DNA from: Xanthoparmelia taractica
Taxonomy: Eukaryota > Ascomycota > Lecanoromycetes > Lecanorales > Parmeliaceae
Length of the DNA: 64,000 nucleotides
Direction of reading: 5' to 3'
Assembly: GCA_033085395.1 (NCBI GenBank)
Contig: MU853190.1
Span: 62,001-126,000, forward strand
Shown in pieces: positions 34,491 to 45,571 of this stretch. Position 1 is the first letter of the stretch; every line of letters begins with the position of its first letter. The notes beneath the pieces are model-generated. The model made no database searches. It had not been told where the DNA came from and saw nothing but the letters and a program-made list of their open reading frames with translations. Made by a program: the position numbers and the translations under genes.

Positions 34491-36894
34491 TCACCACCAC
34501 ACACCAAGATGACTCGCATCTTGCTGCATGGCATTGACGTCCATGGGCGGTTGTTCTGCCGTCTCGAAATCTTGCATGAACTCGTCCCATTCTGCCCAGT
34601 TGATTGCATTCGGCGCCTCGTTGATATTCAACGAGTCTAACAAATCTGGTGAGGTCTGTCGGGCAAGATCCAGAGATTGGTTTGAAAGATTCCCCATGGT
34701 CACTCCTGACGCCGAATCTTGCGAAAATGACCTCGCCGGGGTGCTAAGGTTAGGATCATAGAAGTGGCTGTCTGCGAAGGGTGTGAATTGCGGCAGAGAC
34801 TGCTGCGATGTTATGGACATGCTCTTCATTCTACTTTCGGCTCTCTTGGACTGGGCTTTGCTCATAAGCTTCTTGATGGGGCGCCAGAGCATACCCCTCC
34901 TGGAGTCGGCAATGTGCTCGGCCCAGTGCTCGAAGACCGCGTCAACGACTTTCCAGGCTCTTTCGACCAAAGGACCTTTGTCTTGAACACAAAGTTCCGC
35001 CAAAGTAGCTGCTAAAGCGTGCCACTGAATTCGAGTATCAAAATACCATTTCCACTGAGCCGCAGCCGGCTCAGTAACGAGAAGATGGCCGTACTCGAGA
35101 TTTTCGACGGCAGTCCTCAAGACGAGCTCTCTTGAGACATGTTGCTGGACAATGCCACGCATGTCAGGCCAGGGTGGGTGAAAGACCGCAATGCGCAATC
35201 GTGAGACGATCAACCGAACTACCACAGACGTCACCCAGGCAAGAGGATCAGCTGGGTCGCAATGGATGAGCACATCCTTCTCGAGTTTTGACTCGAGCTC
35301 CTGTACCACATCTAGATTTAGCTTTGTCGGAACGGGAGAAATAATAGAAGGATCCTCGAGGCCCTCTCGCGCTACTGGTGAGTGGCCAAGGCAAACGGCG
35401 CATTCCCAAACAATATGTGATATGCGAGTCTTGGTAATCTCTGTAAACTCCTTTCTTTCAACAATCGGTTCCATACTTCCGGGATCCATATCGTCGTCGT
35501 TTATATTCAAAGGTTTCACGGTATCGAAAGATGACTCGAGAATAAATGGCTCAGAACCTCGGTCTTCTAGGCCCCGGACGTCTAGATCAATCAAAAGCCA
35601 CCATAGTCGGCGGCGCATTTCTCTGGTGAAAGGGGATATGCTGGACCATGTGCTCTCACGATGCAGGTTCAGAGAGTGGCCCAGCCTCACGGCAACACCG
35701 AAGAGCGTCCAAGCAAACATCGTATCATCATTTGTCCGAACGGTGGTCTGGGGACTGTTGTTAGTATAATTCATCCACATGTGAAATTGTCGCACTTGGA
35801 AATTTTGAAGACGGTTCACGGGTATAGTAAAACCCATTGGGACGGCCGAACTACTTACAAGGAATATGGCCAGGGCTTGCAGTGTACCTATCTCTTTGGT
35901 ACTTAAAAGGTCGGCGTTGGATAGTGCCGACTCTGTGCCAGATCTATATCGAGCCAGCAAGGAGGTTCTTCCATCATTAAAGTTCTGCAAACACTCTTCC
36001 TGAGTCAGAGAGGTTATTGCGGCATAATACATGGCAAACAGCAATGCCTCGACATAGTTTCCAGATGGTATGGCGTCAGTGTTGGCCGCAGCACTCATGA
36101 CCAGCTTCCGCAAGCTTGGCATATGTAATACTTTAGCCATTGGATCCACATTCTTTTGGTAAAAGTAGAACAGCGCAGTCATCTGGGTGGGAGGAGGGTG
36201 CAGTAGACGCAGCTCCCTTTGACGCAGAGGGTTAGATGCAAAGAGTACGGATGACTGAGCGATGCTTGTCTCAGCTGGTGACTGGGCGGACAGCTGGGAA
36301 TCTTCGTCGTCGGAGTCATCATCCATCGTCTCCTTGAGGCCCTGGACCTGTTGAGCGCCAACCAGTCAGCAATCCCGCTGACCACCACTATAGATAATTC
36401 CGCTGACACATGAGAATATTGGCACCGACCTCACTGCTCAAAGACCTCCAGAAATAAGTGCCAATGAATCTGTTCATCCCATCTTCAGCGGGGTCCTGAC
36501 CACTGCTGCCGGGCGATCGAGCTTCGGATGTGTGCCTAGAACGACTGGTATCTGGACTTGGTGAAGGCTCTTCCACGAGCTTCTTCCCGGTGACATCCTT
36601 GCCCTCCACTTTCATCTTCTCAATCAACTCTTCCATGCGGCTCAGCCGGCGCATGAGCTCGTCGTTGGTGGCTTTGGAAGTCGCCGACTTCTTCTTGGGG
36701 TGCCTGGCACGCTCGGGGAAGACGCATTTGAGGTTGGAGCGAGAACATGGTGAGCAGGGGTAGTTCTTGTCGCATTTGATCTTTCGCTGCCGGCAATGGG
36801 TGCAGCTCAGAGGATGCTGCTGGGCAGGGTTCCGCTGACCAGAAGTGGGGCTCAGTGCAGGCCCAGAAGGCGGGCGTTGCGGATTGTCGGCCAT
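34491..36894 (-). CDS. Zn2Cys6 transcription factor with fungal_trans domain
   Basis: Minus-strand exons 36894-36430, 36347-35859 and 35747-34491 give 736 aa. The zinc cluster has Cys31, 34, 41, 47, 50 and 57 (C-x2-C-x6-C-x5-C-x2-C-x6-C), followed by basic RARHPKKK and a helical dimerisation segment with MRRLSRMEELIEKM. The fungal-specific regulatory domain (PF04082 type) covers about 190-520, including DDTMFAWTLFGVAVRLGHSLNLHRES. The second intron (111 bp, 35748-35858) has a perfect GTAAGT donor and TACTAAC branch site. It has no in-frame stop and a length divisible by three, so retention would add 37 residues. The first intron (82 bp) has a GTCGGT donor. Upstream in-frame Met at 36969 is possible but less likely. 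Target genes are unknown. Confidence 0.85.
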
Positions 36895-37792
36895 GAGGGG
36901 AGAAATGCTTGTTGGATGGAAGGGGAGACATGATAGGATTGATATAATAAGATGATTCCAGGCATCCAAAAAAGTGACATTCTACGGTGACGAATCGGGT
37001 AAAGTCACCCATCGTACTCGCGTCCTACCGGCGTCCTACCGTAGGGTAAGAAGTTTGTATGGACAAGGGTGGTGTGAAGTTGTAAAAGGTGTAGGAGTGG
37101 CCGGAGTAACGCTCAAAAGTCAATTGCACATATGCAAGCGCGTAAGAGGAAGTGAGTGACTCGTATTCGTCTTTTGAGTCGAGTAACAGTGGATTAGTTC
37201 TAGGGATGATGATATACAAAATAACGCTGAGAGGAGCGGAAAAGGAGAAAAAGAATCTAGAGATCCTGGCCCTGCCAAAAGCATAGCGAAACCTAGAAGT
37301 CCATATCTAAATATCAGAGGTCGCCTACAAACGATAACAAGAATAATAACGATATAACAATGACGGTCAAATATCTTCTATTCATTTTTCTGTTTTATTG
37401 GGGATACGTTGTTTCAGTATTCGGACTGCTCTGGGCTAGCTATTGGATTGAATCCTACCCATGTCTGGAAGTACCACTTTCTGTCTTGATTCATTTAGTG
37501 TCATTGGCGTCCCTGTGCTTTGCGATTGTTCGCTTGTGTCTGATTGGTCAGTCTGGAGATATACTACCTGTGCTCCAATCACACCTCAGTGATGCTCGCT
37601 TGGAAAAGTAGATAGCGACATCCCACTTAGAAGTACTTCGTACGTAGCTACCCCAAGGGGACTAGACTTAGGGTACAAGAACCGGCTACTTCTAATCGCA
37701 AAGGAAACCTGACGAGTTACTCTGGTGACTCCTGCTGCACCAGCATTTAAATCCTACGGTACTTTCCCTCGACATAGATCAAGCATCTGATA
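36895..37792. other. upstream region of the Zn2Cys6 gene; possible small ORF
   Basis: This 0.9-kb spacer between divergent genes contains AT-rich sequence around 37290-37360 and one small membrane-type open frame listed separately. TTTAAAT lies about 45 bases before the next start. Confidence 0.4.
37360..37611 (+). CDS. possible small two-helix membrane protein
   Basis: An 83-aa frame with A at -3 of the ATG. It predicts two hydrophobic helices: LLFIFLFYWGYVVSVFGLLW, then VLIHLVSLASLCFAIVRLCL. The C-terminus is polar. No family is recognised. Hydrophobic small frames arise by chance in AT-rich DNA, so this is tentative. Confidence 0.3.
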   Translation: MTVKYLLFIFLFYWGYVVSVFGLLWASYWIESYPCLEVPLSVLIHLVSLASLCFAIVRLCLIGQSGDILPVLQSHLSDARLEK

Positions 37793-38324
37793 ATGGGATC
37801 ACAAGATCCTAATCCTCAAGGTGGCTCCATTACCGATATGGCTGCCCAAGGCACCAAAGTCCCAGATGACGCAGCGACTCAAAACACCATACCCTCTGTC
37901 CCTCGCCCGGATCAGACGACAGACTCATCCAACGATTCCAACGACCTTGGTACCACCGATCTGGCTGGTGTAGCAGATAATGCCCAAGATGTTAGCAGGG
38001 TACGCCTTACAATTCTTCCACTTTTCCCAATGTACCTCTGGTCAAAGACCATGATGCAAGATTGTTTCGACTAATATTGTGCCTGCCTAATTGCAGACTA
38101 CACGTGATACTGCCCCTACTTCCGAAACTATTACCGGCACCGGAGATGCTCTGCCTTCGGAGATTGGCTCGAAGCGTCTTCACAACGATGTGAGCCCAGA
38201 TCTCAGCAAAGGCCATCAACGCTACGACAAGCATGTGAGGCAAAAGGGCAGTGATCAAGAGAAAGGGGCCAGCGACGGAGCCACAGAGGATGAGGTCATA
38301 GATGGTGTGATTGGTGGGCGTTGA
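37793..38324 (+). CDS. small hydrophilic protein of unknown function
   Basis: Exons 37793-37999 and 38097-38324 give 144 aa. The 97-bp intron has a GTACGC donor, several CTAAT branch candidates and a TTGCAG acceptor. The product is polar throughout, rich in Asp, Ser, Thr, Gly and Gln, with no membrane segment or signal peptide, and looks disordered. The design resembles small hydrophilic stress-type fungal proteins, but no family is identified. The same frame stays open for 411 bases past the TGA. A 45-bp GTGTGA...CAG intron (38309-38353) could splice out the stop and extend the protein, so the 3' end is uncertain. Confidence 0.55.
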
Positions 38325-39371
38325 GATCGGCTGAGGGATGTTACTACAGATAGTGATGATGCCGAGAGCGTACGGACTGGTGAGGCATCCAGCGCTACTG
38401 ATGAAAGCATGTCTCTGTCCTGTGGCATCAGGTTGCAAGCTGGACTAGTCACCCTCAAAGCGGCGCTCGTTCGTTTTATTTCAGTATCAGCAGATTGCAG
38501 GTCCCAGAGTCTGCTCGAACTTGTCATGAACGAGCAAATCACATCTTCAATCTCGTTCCCTCCGGTCAAACAGTCTCGCAGCTCTGCAAGCACGGGCACC
38601 GTAACCAATGGTTACCTAAGGTGTTCCCCAAGCACGTTCTTCATCCCCTTTGGAACATCGGCTGCCGGCCTTCGAATCAAGGAATCGTCTCATTGGAGCC
38701 TCAGCCTTGAAGTGCAGATCTACAATGTACCCTAGCACCCTTTTGTATCTGGCTGCCTGATTGGGTAACGGGCCATGCAGAGTCATCAGGCCGGTACTGG
38801 GATATTCGGTACCCCTCATGATAGTCTTCTTCATCACCTGGAGCATGACATCACGTAGCCGAGATATACAATCTACGGCGGACGGTCATTTGATGCAATC
38901 TTTTTCGTAGTCTTGCAGAATCTACAGGGACCCCTGAACGCTTCTCCGCATTCAGATTGTTTGCAAGGAGACAGAATGCTTGAGGAGTCTGGTAAGAGCT
39001 ACTTTGGCTCAACGGTTACGCTCCCAAGTCTATCAGGTTTGCCATAGGCTTCTCCGCAATTTCATCACCGACTTGAACGCGGGATGACGAGGCCTCCTGC
39101 GTGTCCCTGTGAGCCTTGCGCTAAGCAGGCTGCGTACATTGAGGTACTTTGCAGAAGCTGGCAGGATGACGATGTATCGGCGGTGAGTGTGAGCCTTGCA
39201 TTGGAACAATCAGGCAGTCATTGGTACGGGCATGGGTGTCACGTTTAATCGGATGTTGTGGATGAACAGCCCCGCTGAAGCACAGTATAAAAAGTCCCGG
39301 TTGCGAAGCGAAAATGTTGAGAAGTTCGTTTGTGTTGCCCAGCCCACAAAAGCTATACACAGACTTTCAAT
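38325..39371. other. intergenic stretch with weak relic-like frames
   Basis: About 1.05 kb with several modest frames on both strands at 38255-38846 that look slightly protein-like but match nothing I recognise. They cannot be joined into a convincing gene. The stretch may be a decayed gene or an extension of the upstream gene. Confidence 0.4.
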
Positions 39372-40507
39372 ATGCTCTCTCAAGCGCTTCTCCTCTTACT
39401 CTCCTTCGCTCCCTTCTCCACACAAGCACCCTTAACCAAACGAGCATTCTCAAATGGTCCTGTCATCACTTCAAACTTCCCCGACCCCGCCTTCATCAAC
39501 GTCGGTGGCACATACTACGCTTTCGCAACTTCCAACGGAGCCCAAAACGTCCAAATAGCAACGTCGCCAGATTTCATCACCTGGACCGTGACTGGTAATG
39601 ACGCTCTCCCGACTTTACCGTCTTGGAGTACGGGCGACGTGTGGGCACCTGATGTTGTTCAAGTGGTCAGTAGTCTCCACACACTCGTTGATAAGTAGGA
39701 GACTGAACGGGACAGGCTGACGGCTCTTTCGTCCTCTACTTCGCCGCCACCTCGTCCACAAACACGAGCATGCATTGCGTCGGGACCGCCACAGCCTCCG
39801 CCGTCCAAGGTCCCTACACAGCCAGCGAAAACCCTTTCGCCTGTCCTCTAAAGTAAATCACGTCTTTCTTTCCCCCCCCCCTTATGCTCTCCTCTCTATC
39901 TCGCTCTCTGGCCCTCCCCCTCCCCAATCCCCAAAGGTCTCCACTAACCCCTCCACTCCCTCACAGCCTCGGCGGCGCCATCGACGCCGCCGGCTTCACC
40001 GACTCGGACGGCGCCCTGTACGTCGTCTACAAAGTCGACGGCAACAGCCTCGGCGGCGGCGGCGCCTGCGGCAACGCAGACGGCTCCCACTCCACACCCC
40101 TCATGCTCCAAGCCGTCGCCGCCGACGGCATCACCCCGACCGCCACCGCTCCAACCCAGCTCCTCGACCGCGGCGCCGCCGACGGCCCTCTCATCGAGGC
40201 ACCCAGCCTCATACTAGTAAGTGGCACGTACTACCTTTTCTTCAGCAGCAATTGCTTCAACGGACCGTACTATGATACCAGCTACGCTACTTCGGGGAGT
40301 GTGTCGGGACCGTATACGAAGGCGAGTAGTCCGTTGTTGGTTAGTGGTGGGGATGGAGGACGCTTGTTTAGTCCTGGGGGTGCGACGGTGGGCGGGGATG
40401 GGACGAGGATGGTTTTTCACGCGGATGAGGCGGAGGGGGATCCGGGGGTAAGGCAGATGTGGACGGCGGGGTTGACGGTTGGTGGGGGGGTTGTGGGGGT
40501 TAGTTAG
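39372..40507 (+). CDS. secreted glycoside hydrolase family 43 enzyme
   Basis: Exons 39372-39665, 39716-39852 and 39967-40507 give 323 aa. Residues 1-19 (MLSQALLLLLSFAPFSTQA) are a signal peptide, followed by a KR site that a Kex2-like protease could use. The GH43 five-bladed propeller shows the general base in NFPDPAF (Asp38), the WAPDVVQV segment, and the general acid in LIEAPS (Glu221). FFSSNCF and TSYATS are usual further on. Family members cut arabinan, xylan or galactan side chains of plant cell walls; the exact activity cannot be told from sequence. Intron 2 is long (114 bp) and very C-rich, with a C10 run. Codons of exon 3 are strongly GC-rich. The stop is followed by repeated TTAG. 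Confidence 0.87.
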
Positions 40508-40816
40508 TTAGTTGAGTTGTGAAAGGGGGAGGGATTGGGGGGGAAAGAAGGGTGGAAATGGATCAAAGAGGGAGAAGGGGTGGGGGAACGCGTGTGTAAG
40601 GGGAAGGGTCAGTGATGGATATCAGTCGTTTTATCATGTTCTGCAAATCACGAGGTATAGATAGGGAACTCTGGTTGAAGAGGCGTGATCCAGCCCTACA
40701 CGAACGAATGGCGTGCCCCTACCTGTTCCAGCAGCAGCAACGGTCCTTGATGTGGGACTAGCGGCACTCGTACGGGTACGTGGATATATCTCACATTAGG
40801 TAACCCTACGAGACGT

Positions 40817-40835
40817 CCCCCCCCCCCCCCCCCCC
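40817..40835 (+). repeat. poly-C tract (C19)
   Basis: Nineteen consecutive C bases. Length is likely to vary between cells and reads, and the minus strand could form a G-quadruplex-like structure. Confidence 0.8.
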
Positions 40836-41422
40836 TCTCTCCTCGCTATTCCTAGATTTATCTCGTTCTTCAAGACCAAAAACATACATACCTATATCTG
40901 CGTACATTTGCATACATTCCATTAATCCATCGAGCATGCGCATTCCTTCCCCCCCCGACTCGACACCGTCACCGCGCTACACACTAAAATACATCCCGTA
41001 GCATCGCAATGAACGCGATTTCGGCGATTCCGAGTTGCGTACTTCTTGTTGGGAGTTTGATTGGGTTTAAGAAAGGGGGTGGGTGTTGGTTGGGGGGGGG
41101 AAGGGGGGTTTATGAGGGTAGTGGAAGGGAAGGGAAGGTAGGATTGCGGGTGAGGGAGGATGGGTAGAATGGGTTTGAAGAGTTTGAATTGGAGCTCTGG
41201 AGTTGGCGTTGAGGCCCTGAGGATGATTGGGTGGTGATGATGGATGCGTGTTTGTTCTGCGCGTGAGGTCGCTTGTTGAAGTAGAGGGGGGGGGGGGGAA
41301 GTTGTGGTTGCAGCTATCATTGCGGATTCTTGGTTTGTTGAATTGGTGGTTGATGGGTGTGTGTAAGTAGTATGGAAAGTAGAGCTAGCTGTACTGTTGT
41401 AGAATAAGAAACAAAAAACTAC

Positions 41423-41483
41423 TAATCGCGCCACGCACTAATCTCGTACCTCGCTTATACGAGATTAGTGCGTGGCGCGATTA
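41423..41483 (-). ncRNA. perfect 26-bp hairpin, possible Pol III transcript or foldback element
   Basis: Bases 41423-41448 are the exact reverse complement of 41458-41483, with a 9-base loop. Read on the minus strand, a tRNA-type B-box-like GGTTCGATTCG lies just upstream (41516-41506). It is followed by TGGTATAATGG (41496-41486), which fits the A-box consensus, then the hairpin, then T6 (41418-41413), the usual Pol III terminator. The box order is reversed relative to a tRNA and no cloverleaf can be drawn, so this is not a functional tRNA. It may be a tRNA-derived relic, a small Pol III RNA or a short foldback element. Confidence 0.35.
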
Positions 41484-42899
41484 CACCATTATACCAGCGC
41501 CACTACGAATCGAACCCAATATGAATTCCATATGAACATCCACCGACTGGCTGTGAGGGGACGCGTGTATCGGGATCTCCGTTATTTGTTCTTCTTCATC
41601 ATGAGGGCATAGAATAGGATGGCGTTGCGTGCAGCGGGGCTGTGGAAGGGTATACTTCCTCCGACGATGAGTCATGTAATGAAAGGGGTAGTAATCTGGA
41701 AAAAGTGCGATTGAATAAAAAGGAGCCGGGGGGAAGGGGGGCTTGGTTTCGGCGAGGTAGTATGGGTAGCCATCCGTGCATCCAGGCTGGCTTTGACGGC
41801 ACTGAACCTGGCGTTTTTGTCTTTTCATCACTTCGACGAGCTGGCGGACTCAAAGGATGGTATCGAAAACTGGACTCGATGACCCCGTAGCCAAATGGTG
41901 GATTTGGTAGGGATTTTTGCTTCCTCAATCGAGTTCTAGAGATAGAAATGCTTCCATTTACTTGGGTGTGTTTGGTGTGTATCCGCCGCTGTTCTCCGTA
42001 AGGCTTCACTTTTTCGAGAGTTCTTTTCTCTTGCATTGATATACTTTTCCGGCCTGGGTGGTAGGAGATTGGAAAAACCGCCTAGGTTGTTGAGAGGGGA
42101 TAAAAGGTTCCGTGAGTTGTGAGACGTTTCATCTCGCTCCTCAGCCTCATCACGGTGTGGAAGCGGCAGATTCTAATAACAAATTCTCTGTCTCTCTGGA
42201 GGCAACAGAGGTCTATTTAGTTGGACTACAGTGCTCGAAAGGAAGACATAAAGCTTCTGTTCTGCCTGTCATTCCTCTTAAGAAATGAGTCATATATTTG
42301 GGATATGGCATTCGACCAATCAAGTGTCGTTCCAATTAGGCGTCAGCTCGTTCCAAATTACCGCCCTACCATTCTCATCCATTCGACTAGGCATCAGCTT
42401 CAACTTCTGACTCAAGAGGGCTTCCTATCCTATCCAGTGCAATGTTTCTCACCTAGCGCGTGCCTCGCGCAGGGCGCTGGGAAGGCTTTCAACTCGCTGT
42501 AGATGCCGTTGGGTGCCCAATACCATCATGGACGCCGCGAGCCTATGTTATGGGAACGTTAACACTTTTGAGTCTTATCAAAGGTCCGTGATTGGTACTG
42601 CGGGGCTTTGCTGGCACGACCGCCTTCCTCGCCTTGCCGGGCGTCGATTTTGAGCTTTTGATCCAACCAGTTCACAATATCAAGGTTGGGTGGCGAACGC
42701 GGACGCGATGCTTTCATGGCCTTTTGCCACAGAGGTAGTGTATGGTGAGAGTACACAGTAAGCTGCTGCCTTTTCCTCAAAACTTCTTCAATTCTTTCAA
42801 CATCATTCACGTCTTGATCAAGTCTCACGGATCCAGCCTAATAGTATCTTCTCTACCCTCTCTACCTTTCCACACCCATTAGCAGTCCCAGACCCCAAT

Positions 42900-43319
42900 A
42901 TGTGCCACTATACTTATGCCCTCTTCATTTGCTGCGACGAACCAAAGGAATTCGATAATGTCCACGTATGGGACGTGGAGTACTGCAGCAATTGCCCAGT
43001 CTCCGCGGATGGTCAGTTGTACGACGACAACTTCTTCCACTGCCCCTACGCCACTGCCGAATGCATCGGGGATTCCGATTGGCTGTGCCCAGAGTGCAGT
43101 GAGCCATTTCGATTGGAGGATGACCACGATGGTCTGAATGAAGACAGGGAACCGGACGATGATTTCTCGGAGTATTCGGACGACGAATCCGACGATGGCT
43201 ATTTGCCTCCCAGTATGTTTGATCATTTCTGCACAAGTCGTATTTCGCTCGTTTCGCGGGGTTGTCGAGGCGTGGATTGATACTGACCACATATACGAAA
43301 CATAGATCAGCTCACATGA
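42900..43319 (+). CDS. small cysteine-rich acidic protein
   Basis: Exons 42900-43212 and 43306-43319 give 108 aa. The intron is convincing: GTATGT donor, TACTGAC branch site, CATAG acceptor, 93 bp; without it the frame would read to 126 aa. The N-terminal 70 residues contain nine cysteines, including CSNC and CPEC pairs and an HCPYATAEC segment, as in small zinc-binding folds. The C-terminal third is Asp/Glu-rich (REPDDDFSEYSDDESDDGY). There is no signal peptide, so a secreted effector is unlikely. Cysteine-rich proteins of this size starting MC are common but poorly characterised in filamentous fungi. Function unknown. Confidence 0.55.
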
Positions 43320-44047
43320 ATTGTAAGCTTGAAGACCGTCATGCTGGATTTGGCGCAGTACTGTCGGAATGACATGGGATCCAAGTGCGCGTGGGTTTCG
43401 GTTCCTATGTTTGGGGATTCAGAATGTTGGAGTTGGGTAGCGGATTTGGGTATAAGCTTGCATTGCTGTATTTTGTTGGAATCGATAATTTGAAGTCGAA
43501 AAAGAGAGAGTGCAGTTTGAGGCAATGTTTTTGTCTCTAGGGTTGAGAAGTAAAGTAATGTCCACAGGATACCAGCTTCCACCTCCTTCCCATGGTTCTT
43601 CTCGTGTTTGGGAAGCGGGCACTTTACTGCAGAGTAACGGCTCCCAATCCTACCTGCATACTTCCTTTCACCAGTGAAAGCGTTCTCCCGTTGGACAATC
43701 CTCGTCGCCCTAGCCGTGTCATCACATTTGATGCGGGGCGCTTTCCCTTTGAGGCTGGCCACCTGGAGCGGAAGATTGGACAAATACTGGTAACAGAAGA
43801 TATCAGAGCATTAAGTATCCAGTGTAAGGGCTGGCGCAGGGAGCAAACGAGGGACGTGGTGCAGAGATCGTAGAGAGTATCCAGCGGTTGCAATAACATG
43901 CAAGTCAAGCCTTCGGTGGCAGAGAGTGTGCTCAACTCAAGCCTCAACCTTAGGAAGGGAAAGCGATATCTTCTCCACGAGAGCTGCGACTAGGCTGGTT
44001 CCTGCACGACGTTGCTGGAGGTCTTCTGCTCCACTATGCTACGCCAT
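43320..44047. other. intergenic region, nothing recognised
   Basis: About 0.73 kb. Frames on both strands lack protein-like composition and splice context. Confidence 0.45.
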
Positions 44048-44272
44048 CTACTCCCCCATCATGACCGGCAGCGGCATCTCGAGGGGCGGTGGCGGAGGCG
44101 GCCCTGGCGATGTCTTCTTGCTACTGCTGGTGGCGGCGGAGGAGGATGAAGAGCTTGATCCCGTCTTGAACCTCCGCCTTTTGTGCTTGGGCATGTTCGC
44201 GATGACCATGACGGCTATGAGGAGGAGGATGGTGGCAATTATAGCCGCGGCAATGATACCGCCTTGGACCAT
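44048..44272 (-). CDS. possible small single-pass membrane protein
   Basis: A 74-aa minus-strand frame with a good start context (A at -3, G at +4). Residues 4-26 form one strong membrane helix (GIIAAAIIATILLLIAVMVI core). A basic stretch follows (KHKRRRFK), then a serine run and a proline run. The layout predicts N-out/C-in insertion with a short disordered cytosolic tail. Similar small proteins occur in fungi, but I recognise no family. Confidence 0.45.
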   Translation of the reverse strand: MVQGGIIAAAIIATILLLIAVMVIANMPKHKRRRFKTGSSSSSSSAATSSSKKTSPGPPPPPPLEMPLPVMMGE

Positions 44273-45571
44273 AGTGGGAGTGGACGTTGTGGGTAACGGT
44301 ATTAACGTAGTATGTAAGATGAGTGGAGGTGTTGGTTGATTGGTGATGTGGTGATTTGTGTACTGTGAAAAGCACGGAGAAATGAGAACGGAGATGAAGA
44401 GACCGGGACATAGTGAAGCCGAAAGGTACGGTGATGGTCCAATCGGGTGTGACTCTCACGTGGCCACGGGTCTTTGACCGGAAGAGGGGAAGATATTTGG
44501 TACGTTTGCCTATCCGGAATCATCGTCTCGTGATATTTGTAGGATTTCGAAGCAGATTTTTGAAACGGTAGATGTTTAGGCTCTGTTCTGACCGAGAAAG
44601 CTGTCTGTTGATCTAGATCTAAAGCAACGCAAAAATCGATGGTTCCTGACCAAGAAGACCAGTGGCGATGCGGCTTCGCAGGCTTGGAATGACTTGATCG
44701 GTGGCACTCCTGGGTGGTGAAGCAATGGTATTGCGTTGTTCTGGGCTCGAACAATTAACGTTTGGGCATATGGTTGGTAGGGGGGCAAGCTGTAATTCAA
44801 CGTAGCCTGATTTGGCCCGGATAAGTCAGTTTTGCCAAGCTGAAGCTGGGCGTGGGGTTGGGACATTGTCGGTCGCAGCGGGATGGGACGGTGCATTCCA
44901 TTAGGTGCGGTGTTCCTATCCGCTGTGTGTCATCTTCTTTACAAAAGCTGGCCACCTGTTGCCTCGTAACGGTTCACACCGAGGCTTGCCTATGTGTAAG
45001 AAGACCGTGGTGGGATTGAGTATGCCGCCGACCGTGTTGCGCCTGACCGAAAGCTCCAGTACCGTCATCATAGCGTCTTAGTATTTTTATTGATTTCGAT
45101 GATGGTGATGATGAAAAGTGTTATACCAGAACAACCCCGGCGGAATATTGCACTGAACTTTCAAGGCCAGTCCAGACGAGAATCATACAAGACCTTCCCA
45201 GGAGCGTATGTGGGGAGAAGTCGTAGCTCGGGAACAATCACAGCCCAGATCTGGGACATACGAGAAGTATTGACAGACTACTGGCCGAAGGAACAGCCTA
45301 TATTCGTTGCACAGCGACGGAATATCGGGTGATTGTACCCGAATTTGAATCTGGAGCTGTATAAGAGGAGTATCGGGGCCAGAAATTATGGCTGTTTCCG
45401 TTCAGTAGTGTACCGATTTGTCCTGAAACCACGGCTACCCTCGTCGACGCCGATCCCTTAGCCAAGCTCGAGTTAAACCCTCGACCACCTGGCTTTAACT
45501 TACATTGGAAAAGAGTATCATTCCGGCCTGGTTTCGCGTACGGAAATATTCCACAACTACAGACTTGTAAA
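44273..45571. other. intergenic region, nothing recognised
   Basis: About 1.3 kb without a supported gene. Frames on the minus strand at 44302-44896 overlap each other and look random. Confidence 0.45.

Larger units (their letters stand above)
40508..42899. other. 2.4-kb gene-poor region with homopolymers and a hairpin
   Basis: No supported gene. It contains G-rich blocks just after the GH43 stop, a C19 run at 40817-40835, a G13 run near 41286-41298, and the perfect inverted repeat at 41423-41483. Open frames on the minus strand at 40922-41434 and 41481-42036 are low-complexity or chance frames. Confidence 0.5.

Noticed and set aside
31637..40507. Secondary-metabolite or sugar-utilisation cluster (regulator, GH43, small genes)
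   Set aside because: No backbone enzyme, transporter or second hydrolase lies nearby, spacing is wide and strands are mixed.
43307..43783. 158-aa minus-strand frame
   Set aside because: Composition looks random, there is no domain, and it overlaps the 3' end of the better supported Cys-rich gene.
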